Positions 1-6,176 of a stretch of DNA of 6,863 bases are shown piece after piece (positions within the stretch are counted from its first letter, which is position 1; every line of letters begins with the position of its first letter). The DNA comes from Dehalococcoidia bacterium (GTDB lineage Bacteria; Chloroflexota; Dehalococcoidia; GIF9; AB-539-J10). The DNA lies in contig SOJB01000118.1 in assembly GCA_004376695.1 (NCBI GenBank), positions 1-6,863 of the forward strand. The letters are read 5' to 3'. The translations under genes and the position numbers were made by a program. The notes below the pieces were generated by a model. It did no database searches. It was not told the origin of the DNA and saw nothing but the letters and a program-made list of their open reading frames with translations.

Positions 1-70
1 TCTTCTCAGGAAATGGTCTCAAGCACTGTACCTCACTATCCGGTTCCCCTTGCCAAAGAGGGCTGAGCGC

Positions 71-700
71 CTACAGCTCTCCAGCAAGGTAGTCATCAAC
101 AGAAAAACCATCGAACACCACAAAATCGGTTTCCGACGGAATCTTGCCCGTGGGACACAGGTTGAAGCAAGCCTGGCAGGTGAGGCAAGCCCTGGCCTTC
201 TCCGGAAAGAAGGCCACCCTCCGGTCTATCCCTCGTCCCATGAAACCTATGGCGTGTTCGCCAACAACCTCATCGCAGTAGCGTACACATTGTCCGCATA
301 GAATGCATCTCGTTGGCTTTGCTCTGAAGCGAGACTCAAACCTGTGGATATCCGCACCGTATTCGTTGCCTATTTTCTTGATTTCCCCAGCGACCTCTCC
401 GTCGATCATTGTCGTGGGGGCAACCAGTTCAATGATAACCTTCCGAATCTTGTCTATCCTAGGAGAGCGCGTCCTCACTACTAACCCCTGTTCGACGGGA
501 AAGCCACAAGACGCTACTATTCGGGTTTTCCCTTTCTTTTCCACCTCCACGCTGCATATCCGACAAACACCGTAAGGTTCCAGCTTCTCGTGATAACAGA
601 GCGTCGGTATCTCAATGCCAGCCTCTCTCGCTGATTCCAGTACCGTCATCCCTTTCGTCGCTTTTACTTCCTTCCCGTCTATCTGCAGAGTTATGGTCAT
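71..700 (-). CDS. Small NuoG-N-terminal/HoxU-like iron-sulfur protein lacking the His-Cys cluster
   Basis: 209 residues (211 if the ATG at 704-706 is used). It resembles the N-terminal electron-transfer part of NuoG, HydA and HoxU, which wires the NuoEF flavoprotein to a further catalytic unit. A plant-type [2Fe-2S] domain occupies about 1-80 with ligands C35, C46, C49 and C65 (YGVCRIC, then VASC). A 2x[4Fe-4S] ferredoxin domain follows with C132/C135/C138/C142 (RCILCGQCVRYC) and C172/C175/C178/C182 (CLTCQACFNLCP). Between them, residues about 80-125 hold no cysteine at all, so the HxxxCxxCxxxxxC [4Fe-4S] site usual in NuoG, HydA and HoxU is absent. No molybdopterin, H-cluster or other catalytic domain follows: the protein ends at TAG with DDYLAGEL. 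It begins 6 nt after the NuoF-like stop. It is probably an electron-relay subunit; its exact partner is unknown. Confidence 0.88.
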   Translation of the reverse strand: MTITLQIDGKEVKATKGMTVLESAREAGIEIPTLCYHEKLEPYGVCRICSVEVEKKGKTRIVASCGFPVEQGLVVRTRSPRIDKIRKVIIELVAPTTMIDGEVAGEIKKIGNEYGADIHRFESRFRAKPTRCILCGQCVRYCDEVVGEHAIGFMGRGIDRRVAFFPEKARACLTCQACFNLCPTGKIPSETDFVVFDGFSVDDYLAGEL

Positions 701-706
701 TGGCAT

Positions 707-2638
707 TCACCTCTTCTTCTCACGGACAACTCTGGTCCCGGGAGCCGGGGGCGGAGGCAAAGGCTCTCCCGAGATTCTCCTTACGGCACTAAACCGAGGA
801 GGACAAACTTCAAAACACGTATTGCACTTTATGCATTTCTCCTGCTCGATCCAGTGGATGATGCTCTTGTCCCCACAAATCGCTTCAGTAGGACAGCTCT
901 TGCGGCAAATCATGCAGGCGGTACATTTAGCGGGGTCAATGTAGTAAGCAGTGAGAGCCTTGCAGGCTTTCGCCGGGCAGCGCTTCTCCTTTATATGAGC
1001 CTCGTATTCATCCCTGAAGTACTTCAACGTGGTCAGGGCGGGGTTGGCAGCGGTGCTGCCAAGGGCACACAGGGAAGCATACTCCATCACTTCTGCTATA
1101 TCTTCAATGGCCTCTATGTCTCCTTCTTTACCCTTCCCTTCACAGATATCAGTTAGAATCTCACGAAGCATTCGTAGTCCTTCACGACAAGGAATACACT
1201 GGCCGCAAGATTCTTCACAACAAAAGCTGACGAAATACCTCGCTGTATCCACCATGCAGGTATCCTCATCCATAACTACGATCCCACCAGAACCCATCAT
1301 CGAGCCAAGTCTGGTGAGTTCGTCGAAATCAATTGGAGTGTCCAAATGGCGCTCGGGAATCACCCCTCCGGAAGGACCTCCTGTCTGAACTGCCTTGAAT
1401 CTCTTCCCCTTCGGTATCCCTCCGCCGATATCATAAACTAGCTGCCTCAAGGTCATGCCCATAGGCACTTCCACAAGCCCTGTGTTATTCACCTTGCCCA
1501 CTAGCGAGAAGATCTTGCTTCCCTTGCTTCCTTTGGTACCGATGGAGTTGAACCACTCAGCCCCCCTATTGATAATAACGGGGACATTTGCCCAGGTCTC
1601 CACATTGTTCAAGCACGAGGGCCTTCCCTTGATCCCGCTTACCGCGGTGTGGATGTATTTCATCCTGGGTTCGCCCACTTTGCCCTCGATAGCGCTCATG
1701 AGAGCTGTTGACTCCCCGGAAACAAATGCCCCTGCCCCCCGGTGGATAGTCACCCCGAAATCAAACCCCGAGCCGAGTATGCCTTTCGCCAGGAATCCGT
1801 ATTCCTCGGCCTGCCTGACAGCTTGAATCGTGTTCTGGTATGCGATGGGATACTCCTGTCGCACGTAGATGAAGCCTTCTTGCGATCCTATGGCATAGGC
1901 ACCAATAGTAAGTCCTTCCAATACAGCGTGCGGGTTTCCCTCCATGATGGACCTATCCATATAGGCCCCGGGGTCGCCTTCATCGCAATTAACAATCACG
2001 TATTTCAGTCCTCGGGAGCCGTTCCTGGTTGCCTCCCATTTCACTCCTGTGGGAAACCCTCCCCCGCCCCTGCCCCTTAAGCCGGATCTCTTGATCTCCT
2101 CGAGAACCTGCTCAGGAGTCATCAGAAACAGGGCCTTTGATAATGCACTATATCCGCCAAGGGCTATGTAATCGTCTATATCTCCGGGGTCAATATACTT
2201 ATTGTTCCCGAATATGATGCGCAACTGGTTCTTGTAGAAGGGAATATCGGGTGCCTTGGCTATCCTTTCCCCTGTTACGGGATCCTCATAGAGTAGTCTC
2301 TCAATAACTCCATCACCAGCCAGTGTTGTGGAAACTATTTCCGGCACATCCTCGAGCTTCACTCTCACATAGCAAATCTCCTGAGGAAAGATAACTACTA
2401 CCGGCCCCTGCTCGCAAAACCCATGACATCCGGTCGCCTTAGCTTCTACTACCGAGCCTCTCGATCCTTGCTTCTTGAGTTCGTCAGCGAATCCCCGGAA
2501 AACCTCTAATGAACCATAGGCTTGACAGGCAGTGCCTGTACATACGGTGATAATAGGCTTATCGGCGTTTCTCTTCGCCAGTATTTCTGTCCTTAGTGTC
2601 TCAAGGTCACTGGCTGAGCAAAGCCTCTTATTACTCAT
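707..2638 (-). CDS. NuoF/HydB-like NAD(P)H-binding flavoprotein with extra iron-sulfur domains
   Basis: 643 residues against about 430-450 for plain NuoF; the cytoplasmic FMN subunit that exchanges electrons with NAD(P)(H). Domains: thioredoxin-like [2Fe-2S] domain (about 28-115; C33, C38, C71, C75); FMN/NADH core (about 140-370) with GRGGGGFPTGVKW (189-201) and NCDEGDPGAYMDRS (217-230); SLBB-like domain (about 375-440); N3-type [4Fe-4S] site C478/C481/C484 (ESCGQCIPC) plus C524; and a C-terminal 2x[4Fe-4S] ferredoxin (C572/575/578/582 and C602/605/608/612). This is the layout of HydB, HndC and relatives in electron-bifurcating or NADP-linked complexes. H548, C554 and C559 before the ferredoxin could bind a metal. 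GESTAL (308-313) replaces the usual GEETAL of NuoF. The last about 20 residues are a Pro-rich, basic tail. The start ATG is well placed after AAGGA. The exact partner (hydrogenase, dehydrogenase, ferredoxin) is not shown in the window. Confidence 0.92.
   Translation of the reverse strand: MSNKRLCSASDLETLRTEILAKRNADKPIITVCTGTACQAYGSLEVFRGFADELKKQGSRGSVVEAKATGCHGFCEQGPVVVIFPQEICYVRVKLEDVPEIVSTTLAGDGVIERLLYEDPVTGERIAKAPDIPFYKNQLRIIFGNNKYIDPGDIDDYIALGGYSALSKALFLMTPEQVLEEIKRSGLRGRGGGGFPTGVKWEATRNGSRGLKYVIVNCDEGDPGAYMDRSIMEGNPHAVLEGLTIGAYAIGSQEGFIYVRQEYPIAYQNTIQAVRQAEEYGFLAKGILGSGFDFGVTIHRGAGAFVSGESTALMSAIEGKVGEPRMKYIHTAVSGIKGRPSCLNNVETWANVPVIINRGAEWFNSIGTKGSKGSKIFSLVGKVNNTGLVEVPMGMTLRQLVYDIGGGIPKGKRFKAVQTGGPSGGVIPERHLDTPIDFDELTRLGSMMGSGGIVVMDEDTCMVDTARYFVSFCCEESCGQCIPCREGLRMLREILTDICEGKGKEGDIEAIEDIAEVMEYASLCALGSTAANPALTTLKYFRDEYEAHIKEKRCPAKACKALTAYYIDPAKCTACMICRKSCPTEAICGDKSIIHWIEQEKCIKCNTCFEVCPPRFSAVRRISGEPLPPPPAPGTRVVREKKR
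708..714 (-). promoter_or_regulatory. Ribosome binding site that decides the start of the HoxU/NuoG-like gene
   Basis: AGAGGTG on the minus strand overlaps the TGA of the NuoF-like gene. It lies 1 nt before a first ATG (704-706) but 7 nt before a second in-frame ATG (698-700). Only the second spacing is normal for initiation, so the protein probably begins MTITLQIDGK, not MPMTITLQ. Confidence 0.55.
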
Positions 2639-2643
2639 AGCTT

Positions 2644-2648
2644 TCCTT
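2644..2648 (-). promoter_or_regulatory. Ribosome binding site of the NuoF/HydB-like gene, overlapping the preceding stop codon
   Basis: AAGGA on the minus strand shares two bases with the TAA stop of the NuoE-like gene and sits 5 nt before the ATG at 2636-2638. The overlap implies tight translational coupling and supports equimolar synthesis of the two subunits. Confidence 0.55.
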
Positions 2649-3132
2649 ACTTCGCGACTTCGAATATCGTCCTGAGGTCTGAAGTCGAAGGCTTGCTGTG
2701 GTATATACCATCAACTGCAATCACAGGACCCATGGCGCAACAGCCAAGACAATTGACGGTTTCCAACGTAAACCGCATGTCTGCTGAGGTTTCGGTTGGC
2801 TTCATCTTAAGGATGGCCGAGACTACGTTCAGAAGCTGAGGCGCACCGCGTACCTGACATGCGGTTCCCAGGCACACTTTGACAATATGCCGGCCCGTAG
2901 GCACAAGGCTGAAAGCCTTGTAGTAGCTCGCGATTTGGTAAACCCGGGTAACGGGCACGCCTAATTGCTCGCTTACTTCCGTCAACACCTCCTCGGACAA
3001 CCATCCAAACATGCTCTGCAAATCGAGAAGGATTTGTATTAGCATGTCTTGATCCCTTTGATAGCTTCCCACAGCTTGCTTCACTGCTCTCGAAACCTTG
3101 GTCAATTCTTTGTGCCTTGTTATTGGAACCAT
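2647..3132 (-). CDS. NuoE/HydC-like thioredoxin-fold [2Fe-2S] subunit
   Basis: A 161-residue homologue of the 24-kDa subunit of complex I (NuoE) and of HydC/HndA of NAD(P)-linked hydrogenases; it docks on the NuoF-like flavoprotein and carries one [2Fe-2S] cluster. The N-terminal helical domain (about 15-75) includes LLDLQSMFGWLSEE (35-48) and the coupling segment VTRVYQIASYY (61-71). The C-terminal thioredoxin-like ferredoxin domain has ligands C87 and C92 (VCLGTACQ) and C128 and C132 (NCLGCCAMGP). C131 is an additional adjacent cysteine. The start ATG at 3130-3132 follows GAGGT at 3143-3147 with a rather long 10-nt spacing. It ends 8 nt before the NuoF-like gene, with the TAA immediately followed by (and overlapping) that gene's ribosome binding site. 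Without the rest of complex I nearby, HydC or a related bifurcating-complex subunit is the better description than NuoE. Confidence 0.92.
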   Translation of the reverse strand: MVPITRHKELTKVSRAVKQAVGSYQRDQDMLIQILLDLQSMFGWLSEEVLTEVSEQLGVPVTRVYQIASYYKAFSLVPTGRHIVKVCLGTACQVRGAPQLLNVVSAILKMKPTETSADMRFTLETVNCLGCCAMGPVIAVDGIYHSKPSTSDLRTIFEVAK

Positions 3133-3150
3133 CGTTATCTCTACCTCAAC

Positions 3151-4086
3151 TCACCCGGGGAAAGCCTCCACCTTCTCTTTGAGCAGGGCATAATCTGCAT
3201 TCACCATTTCCTGGATCTTCTCGATCTCCTCACCTGTCAGATGGCGATATCGTCCCTGCAGCTTCAGGTATTCCTCAATGGGCTTAAGTTTGGGTGGGTC
3301 GGCATTCAGTGTGTAGCGTCCGTGCTCTATCTCGTAGAGAGGGAAAATGCCCGTCTGCACCGCCAGTTGACCTATTTCAACAGTCACGTCACCGCCGTGT
3401 CTCCAGCCTGTTGGGCAAGGGACCAGGATATGCAAATAGGCCGGGCCTTCAATCTCTGCACCTTTCCTGACCTTCTTCATCAAATCCAGACGATAGCTGG
3501 GACAGGCTGTTGCCACATAAGGTATGTTATGCGCAGCAGCAATAGCAGGCATATTCTTCTTCCGAGTAACCTGTCCGATGCTGAACTTGCCCGCGGGTGC
3601 AGTCGTAGTCGAAGCTCCGTAGGGTGTGGCACTCGACCTTTGGATTCCCGTGTTCATGTAGGCTTCATTATCAAGGCAAATATATATGAAGTCATGGCCT
3701 CTCTCGAATGCCCCAGACAGGGCCTGGATTCCTATATCGCTGGTGGCGCCGTCCCCGCCCATGGCAACGCATTTGATGTCTCTCTCCTGTAACCTGCCCT
3801 TTTCAACCGAAATCTTCAGACCCGCCTCCACGCCCGAGATCACAGCAGCCACGTTCTCGAACAGCGTATGTATCCAGGGGATTCGCCATGAGGTATAGGG
3901 CATTGGCGTAGTACACACCTCGGCACACCCGGTGGCATTAGCCACGATCACGTTCTCCCCAAGAGCCTTCAGAGCCATCCTGATCGCCAGAGATTCCCCA
4001 CAGCCAGTGCAGAAGTTATGCCCCTCAGCTAGAAACTCCTTGGTGGTTACCAAGCCTCCACCAAGTCTCACCATCTTTACTGTCAT
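3151..4086 (-). CDS. porB: 2-oxoacid (pyruvate):ferredoxin oxidoreductase, beta subunit (TPP and [4Fe-4S] binding)
   Basis: 311 residues, typical PorB length. It binds thiamine diphosphate and the proximal [4Fe-4S] cluster that accepts electrons from the hydroxyethyl-TPP radical. Visible are FCTGCGES with C26 and C29, C54 in ATGCAEVC, and C224 in PCPTGW (223-228), the four expected cluster ligands. The TPP/Mg motif is GGDGATSDIG (110-119, with D112), and LDNEAYMNTG (138-147) supplies N140. The C-terminal about 60 residues (PLYEIEHGRYTLN then KPIEEYLKLQGR) match the PorB tail. The start ATG at 4084-4086 follows AGAGGT at 4092-4097 with 5-nt spacing. The gene lies 48 nt after porA and 18 nt before the NuoE-like gene, so Por and the diaphorase are probably one transcript. 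Substrate specificity is inferred, not seen. Confidence 0.95.
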   Translation of the reverse strand: MTVKMVRLGGGLVTTKEFLAEGHNFCTGCGESLAIRMALKALGENVIVANATGCAEVCTTPMPYTSWRIPWIHTLFENVAAVISGVEAGLKISVEKGRLQERDIKCVAMGGDGATSDIGIQALSGAFERGHDFIYICLDNEAYMNTGIQRSSATPYGASTTTAPAGKFSIGQVTRKKNMPAIAAAHNIPYVATACPSYRLDLMKKVRKGAEIEGPAYLHILVPCPTGWRHGGDVTVEIGQLAVQTGIFPLYEIEHGRYTLNADPPKLKPIEEYLKLQGRYRHLTGEEIEKIQEMVNADYALLKEKVEAFPG

Positions 4087-4103
4087 TCGTTACCTCTTAC
4101 TGG

Positions 4104-4120
4104 CAGCCATCGATTGGCTG
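4104..4120 (-). other. Small hairpin in the porA-porB spacer
   Basis: CAGCCA (4104-4109), a 5-nt loop and TGGCTG (4115-4120) form a perfect 6-bp stem. It lies in the only sizeable gap (48 nt) within the por genes, upstream of the porB ribosome binding site. No T-run follows on either strand, so it is not an intrinsic terminator. It could be an mRNA processing or stability element, or chance. Confidence 0.3.
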
Positions 4121-4134
4121 GCAGTTCTGTGGTA

Positions 4135-5304
4135 TCATCTTATGCCCACCGTCTCGATCATCTTGTCGGAACCCTCTTCCGCGATTTGCCTTCCTCTGCT
4201 GATAACATAGCCGAAATCCTCTTCCGACACATCTCTGCCACCCAGGCCCCCTACGAAGCCAACCATCTTGGGTCTGGCATCTTCATCATATAGGGCTGAT
4301 CTAACCTCGGAAAAAACCGGTCCTCCCATGCCGAAAGAAATGCATCTGTCAAAGACGATCAGTACCTTGGAACCTTTTGTTGTGCGGCGAACTTCCTCGA
4401 ATGGAAAAGGCCTCCAGAGGCGCAAGCTTATGAGCCCTACAGCCTCACCTCTGTCTCTCCTTTCATCTACTACAATCTTTGCCGTTTCGGTGTAGCTGCC
4501 CATGGTCAGAAGCAATGCTTCGGCGTTTTCCGTCCTATACTCCTCTACAGGATGATAATAACGACCAAAAATGTCTCCGAATTCCTTCCAACCCTGGAGT
4601 ATCACTCCTTTGGATTCTCTCAACGCCGCCTCCTGGGCTATCTTTGCTTCTGAGTATATGTCCGGGGGACCGAGGGCTCCGTGAGTCATGGGCTTATCAG
4701 GGGTCAGTGGAAAAGGGTACTGGAATCTGGGGAGAAATCTATCCACTTCTCTCTGCTCCGGCAGAATCACCGGTTCTATTACGTGCGATAAGGTGAAGCC
4801 ATCAAGATGAACCATAACGGGAAACAGGACGTTGCGATCCTCACCGACACGAAAGGCCCAAAGGGTCATGTCGAATGCCTCCTGGCTGGTCTGGCAAAAC
4901 ACCTGTATCCAGCCTGTGTCTCTGACAGCCATGGCATCGGAGTGGTCTCCCCAGATACTTATCGGTGCCGATAAAGCCCGGTTGACCACCGTCATCACTA
5001 CCGGTAGTCGCATAGATGAGGCGACATACAAGACATTGTGCATATACTCCAACCCCGGACCTGCAGTAGCAGTGTAAGTTCTTGCCCCTATTGCGGCGGC
5101 TCCAAGGCACGCGCTCATGGCCGAGTGCTCCGATTCCACGGGAATATAAGCGGCCTTCAATTCGCCATCGGCTACGATCTCGGCAAGCCGCTCCGGGATA
5201 TGCGTCTGGGGCGTTATGGGATAGGCAGAGATGACATCGACATCAGCCATTCTGGCTGCCTCAGCCACAGCATGGGAGGCTTCTAGTGCGACCCTTCTGC
5301 TCAT
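4135..5304 (-). CDS. porA: 2-oxoacid (pyruvate):ferredoxin oxidoreductase, alpha subunit
   Basis: 389 residues, the normal PorA length; this subunit carries domains I and II of PFOR and completes the TPP active site with PorB. YPITPQT (28-34) is the substrate/TPP-contacting motif near the N-terminus. VESEHSAMSACLGAAAIGART (split: VESEHSAMSA 56-65, then CLGAAAIGART) and ALSAPISIWGDHSDAMA (110-126) are strongly conserved in PorA. LRLWRPFP (294-301) and GGLGGRDV (352-359) mark the C-terminal domain. SAPISIWGDHSD and the following segment ending LDGF resemble pyruvate and branched-chain 2-oxoacid enzymes more than 2-oxoglutarate KorA. The frame is open 21 codons further upstream, but the ATG at 5302-5304 has the good ribosome binding site, the ATGA overlap with porD, and an N-terminus (MSRRVALEASHAVAEAA) typical of the family. 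A 48-nt spacer with a small hairpin separates it from porB. Confidence 0.95.
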   Translation of the reverse strand: MSRRVALEASHAVAEAARMADVDVISAYPITPQTHIPERLAEIVADGELKAAYIPVESEHSAMSACLGAAAIGARTYTATAGPGLEYMHNVLYVASSMRLPVVMTVVNRALSAPISIWGDHSDAMAVRDTGWIQVFCQTSQEAFDMTLWAFRVGEDRNVLFPVMVHLDGFTLSHVIEPVILPEQREVDRFLPRFQYPFPLTPDKPMTHGALGPPDIYSEAKIAQEAALRESKGVILQGWKEFGDIFGRYYHPVEEYRTENAEALLLTMGSYTETAKIVVDERRDRGEAVGLISLRLWRPFPFEEVRRTTKGSKVLIVFDRCISFGMGGPVFSEVRSALYDEDARPKMVGFVGGLGGRDVSEEDFGYVISRGRQIAEEGSDKMIETVGIR

Positions 5305-5588
5305 TTCTCTCCCTCTTCTACCCTTGTTATGGCTTCTACAGGGCATATCCTGGCGCAGATACCACATCCCTTGCAGTAGTATAGGTCAGCTTCATAGTAT
5401 CCATCATCACCGGGCTTCATGGCGGCATCAGGGCAGTAAATCCAGCATAAGGCGCACTTGATGCACTTTTCCTTATCCAGTACGGGCCTTTCTGTCCTCC
5501 AGTCGCCGGTCTTCCGAAAGCTGGCATTGCCCGCGTCGGTTATGATATTACCGACATTCATATCCTTCCAGGTTGGTTTGTCTGCCAT
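5301..5588 (-). CDS. porD: 2-oxoacid (pyruvate):ferredoxin oxidoreductase, delta subunit (2x[4Fe-4S] ferredoxin)
   Basis: A 95-residue ferredoxin-like subunit that relays electrons from the TPP/[4Fe-4S] centre of PorB to external ferredoxin. Two classical CxxCxxCxxxCP motifs are present: C42/C45/C48/C52 and C72/C75/C78/C82, each followed by Pro, as expected for two low-potential [4Fe-4S] clusters. The N-terminal about 38 residues, ending in WRTERPVLDKEKC, are typical of PorD, where they wrap against the other subunits. The start ATG at 5586-5588 is 3 nt after the porC stop; only a weak purine-rich AGAGAG precedes it, suggesting translational coupling. Its TGA overlaps the porA ATG by 4 nt (ATGA). 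Confidence 0.95.
   Translation of the reverse strand: MADKPTWKDMNVGNIITDAGNASFRKTGDWRTERPVLDKEKCIKCALCWIYCPDAAMKPGDDGYYEADLYYCKGCGICARICPVEAITRVEEGEK
5309..5315 (-). promoter_or_regulatory. Ribosome binding site that fixes the porA start
   Basis: GAGGGAG on the minus strand lies 4 nt (6 nt counted from GAGGG) before the ATG at 5302-5304. It supports that ATG over the in-frame ATG at 5365-5367, which would add 21 residues of porD-overlapping sequence without family resemblance. Confidence 0.6.
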
Positions 5589-5591
5589 TGT

Positions 5592-6149
5592 CTACTCTCT
5601 TACCACCGTCTCGTCGTAAGCCCTCCTCATTGCTTCGATATTCCCCTTTGCCCGCATCCCAAAACGCTCCTGCAACTGCACCACCAGAGAATCCATCTTC
5701 ACAATCTCCATGACCTTTAGTAGGGCCCCCATCATCGCAGTATTGGTTATGGGCAAACCGATCGTTTCCCTGGCGATCCTCGTGGCATTGACCGCAGCTA
5801 CAGGCCACTTATATCCGAATTCAGACTTCAGTTCGGCGGGCGATTTCCTGGAGTTGACTATAATCTTGCCTCCATCCTTAAGCCCTGATGTCACATCAAC
5901 TGCATGCAGCAACCCCGGATCGAGCACTGCCACCGCATCAGGATGATAGATGGAGGTCCTGATTCTGATGAACTCGTCGCTTATCCTGAGAAAAGCGATA
6001 ACCGGCGCGCCTCTCCTTTCTGGCCCGAAACTGGGAAACGACTGAGCATACTTGCCTTCGCCTATAGCAGCACGAGCAACTAGCTCAGCAGAAGTTACCG
6101 CCCCCAGCCCACCCCTACCATGCCACCTTATCTCAAGAAGCTCAGCCAT
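5592..6149 (-). CDS. porC: 2-oxoacid (pyruvate):ferredoxin oxidoreductase, gamma subunit
   Basis: The 185-residue protein is the usual size for PorC, domain III of single-chain pyruvate:ferredoxin oxidoreductase (PFOR). In the cytoplasmic PorABCD enzyme this subunit helps bind CoA and close the active site. The N-terminus carries the family signature WHGRGGLG (9-16), where most relatives have GRGGQG; FGPERRGAPV (41-50) and NTAMMGALLK (136-145) are also typical. The start ATG is at 6147-6149. A modest AGGT sits 6 nt upstream, and the family motif begins within ten residues, so this start is well placed. It is the first gene of the run, 27 nt after tRNA-Arg, and porD starts 3 nt after its TAG stop. 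Substrate could be pyruvate or another 2-oxoacid; the gene order C-D-A-B favours pyruvate. Confidence 0.93.
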   Translation of the reverse strand: MAELLEIRWHGRGGLGAVTSAELVARAAIGEGKYAQSFPSFGPERRGAPVIAFLRISDEFIRIRTSIYHPDAVAVLDPGLLHAVDVTSGLKDGGKIIVNSRKSPAELKSEFGYKWPVAAVNATRIARETIGLPITNTAMMGALLKVMEIVKMDSLVVQLQERFGMRAKGNIEAMRRAYDETVVRE

Positions 6150-6158
6150 AGAAAGACC

Positions 6159-6167
6159 TGTATAGCA
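6159..6167 (-). promoter_or_regulatory. Candidate extended -10 element in front of porC
   Basis: The 27-nt gap between tRNA-Arg and porC contains TGCTATACA on the minus strand, a TGn extension followed by TATACA. No convincing -35 is present at 16-18 nt, where the sequence is the 3' end of the tRNA gene. If used, initiation would fall near 6152, leaving porC almost leaderless and removing its AGGT (6156-6159) from the transcript. It therefore competes with the view that porC is translated from a longer transcript reading through the tRNA. Low confidence. Confidence 0.2.
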
Positions 6168-6176
6168 CCAAAAAAC

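Noticed and set aside
1..73. Readthrough of the TAG stop of the HoxU-like gene, since the same frame stays open for the remaining 23 codons
   Set aside because: An open run of 23 codons is expected often by chance, and nothing nearby suggests recoding.
1514..1531. Perfect 9-bp tandem repeat (CTTGCTTCC twice) encoding GSKGSK in the NuoF-like gene
   Set aside because: Relatives have a Lys/Ser/Gly-rich loop of the same length (TxKSKGTK type) at this point, so it is not an expansion.
71..2638. [FeFe]-hydrogenase or complex I operon
   Set aside because: No H-cluster motifs (TSCCPxW, MPCxxKxxE), no NuoG molybdopterin-like domain and no membrane subunits are present in the window.
3049..3792. Long plus-strand open frame of 247 codons opposite porB and the NuoE-like gene
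   Set aside because: It lies antisense to two well-supported genes, its translation shows no domain-like pattern, and no ribosome site or operon context supports it.
5305..5367. Longer porA beginning at the ATG at 5365-5367
   Set aside because: The extra 21 residues overlap porD and are polar and basic with no family resemblance; the ATG at 5302-5304 has the ribosome site and ATGA coupling.
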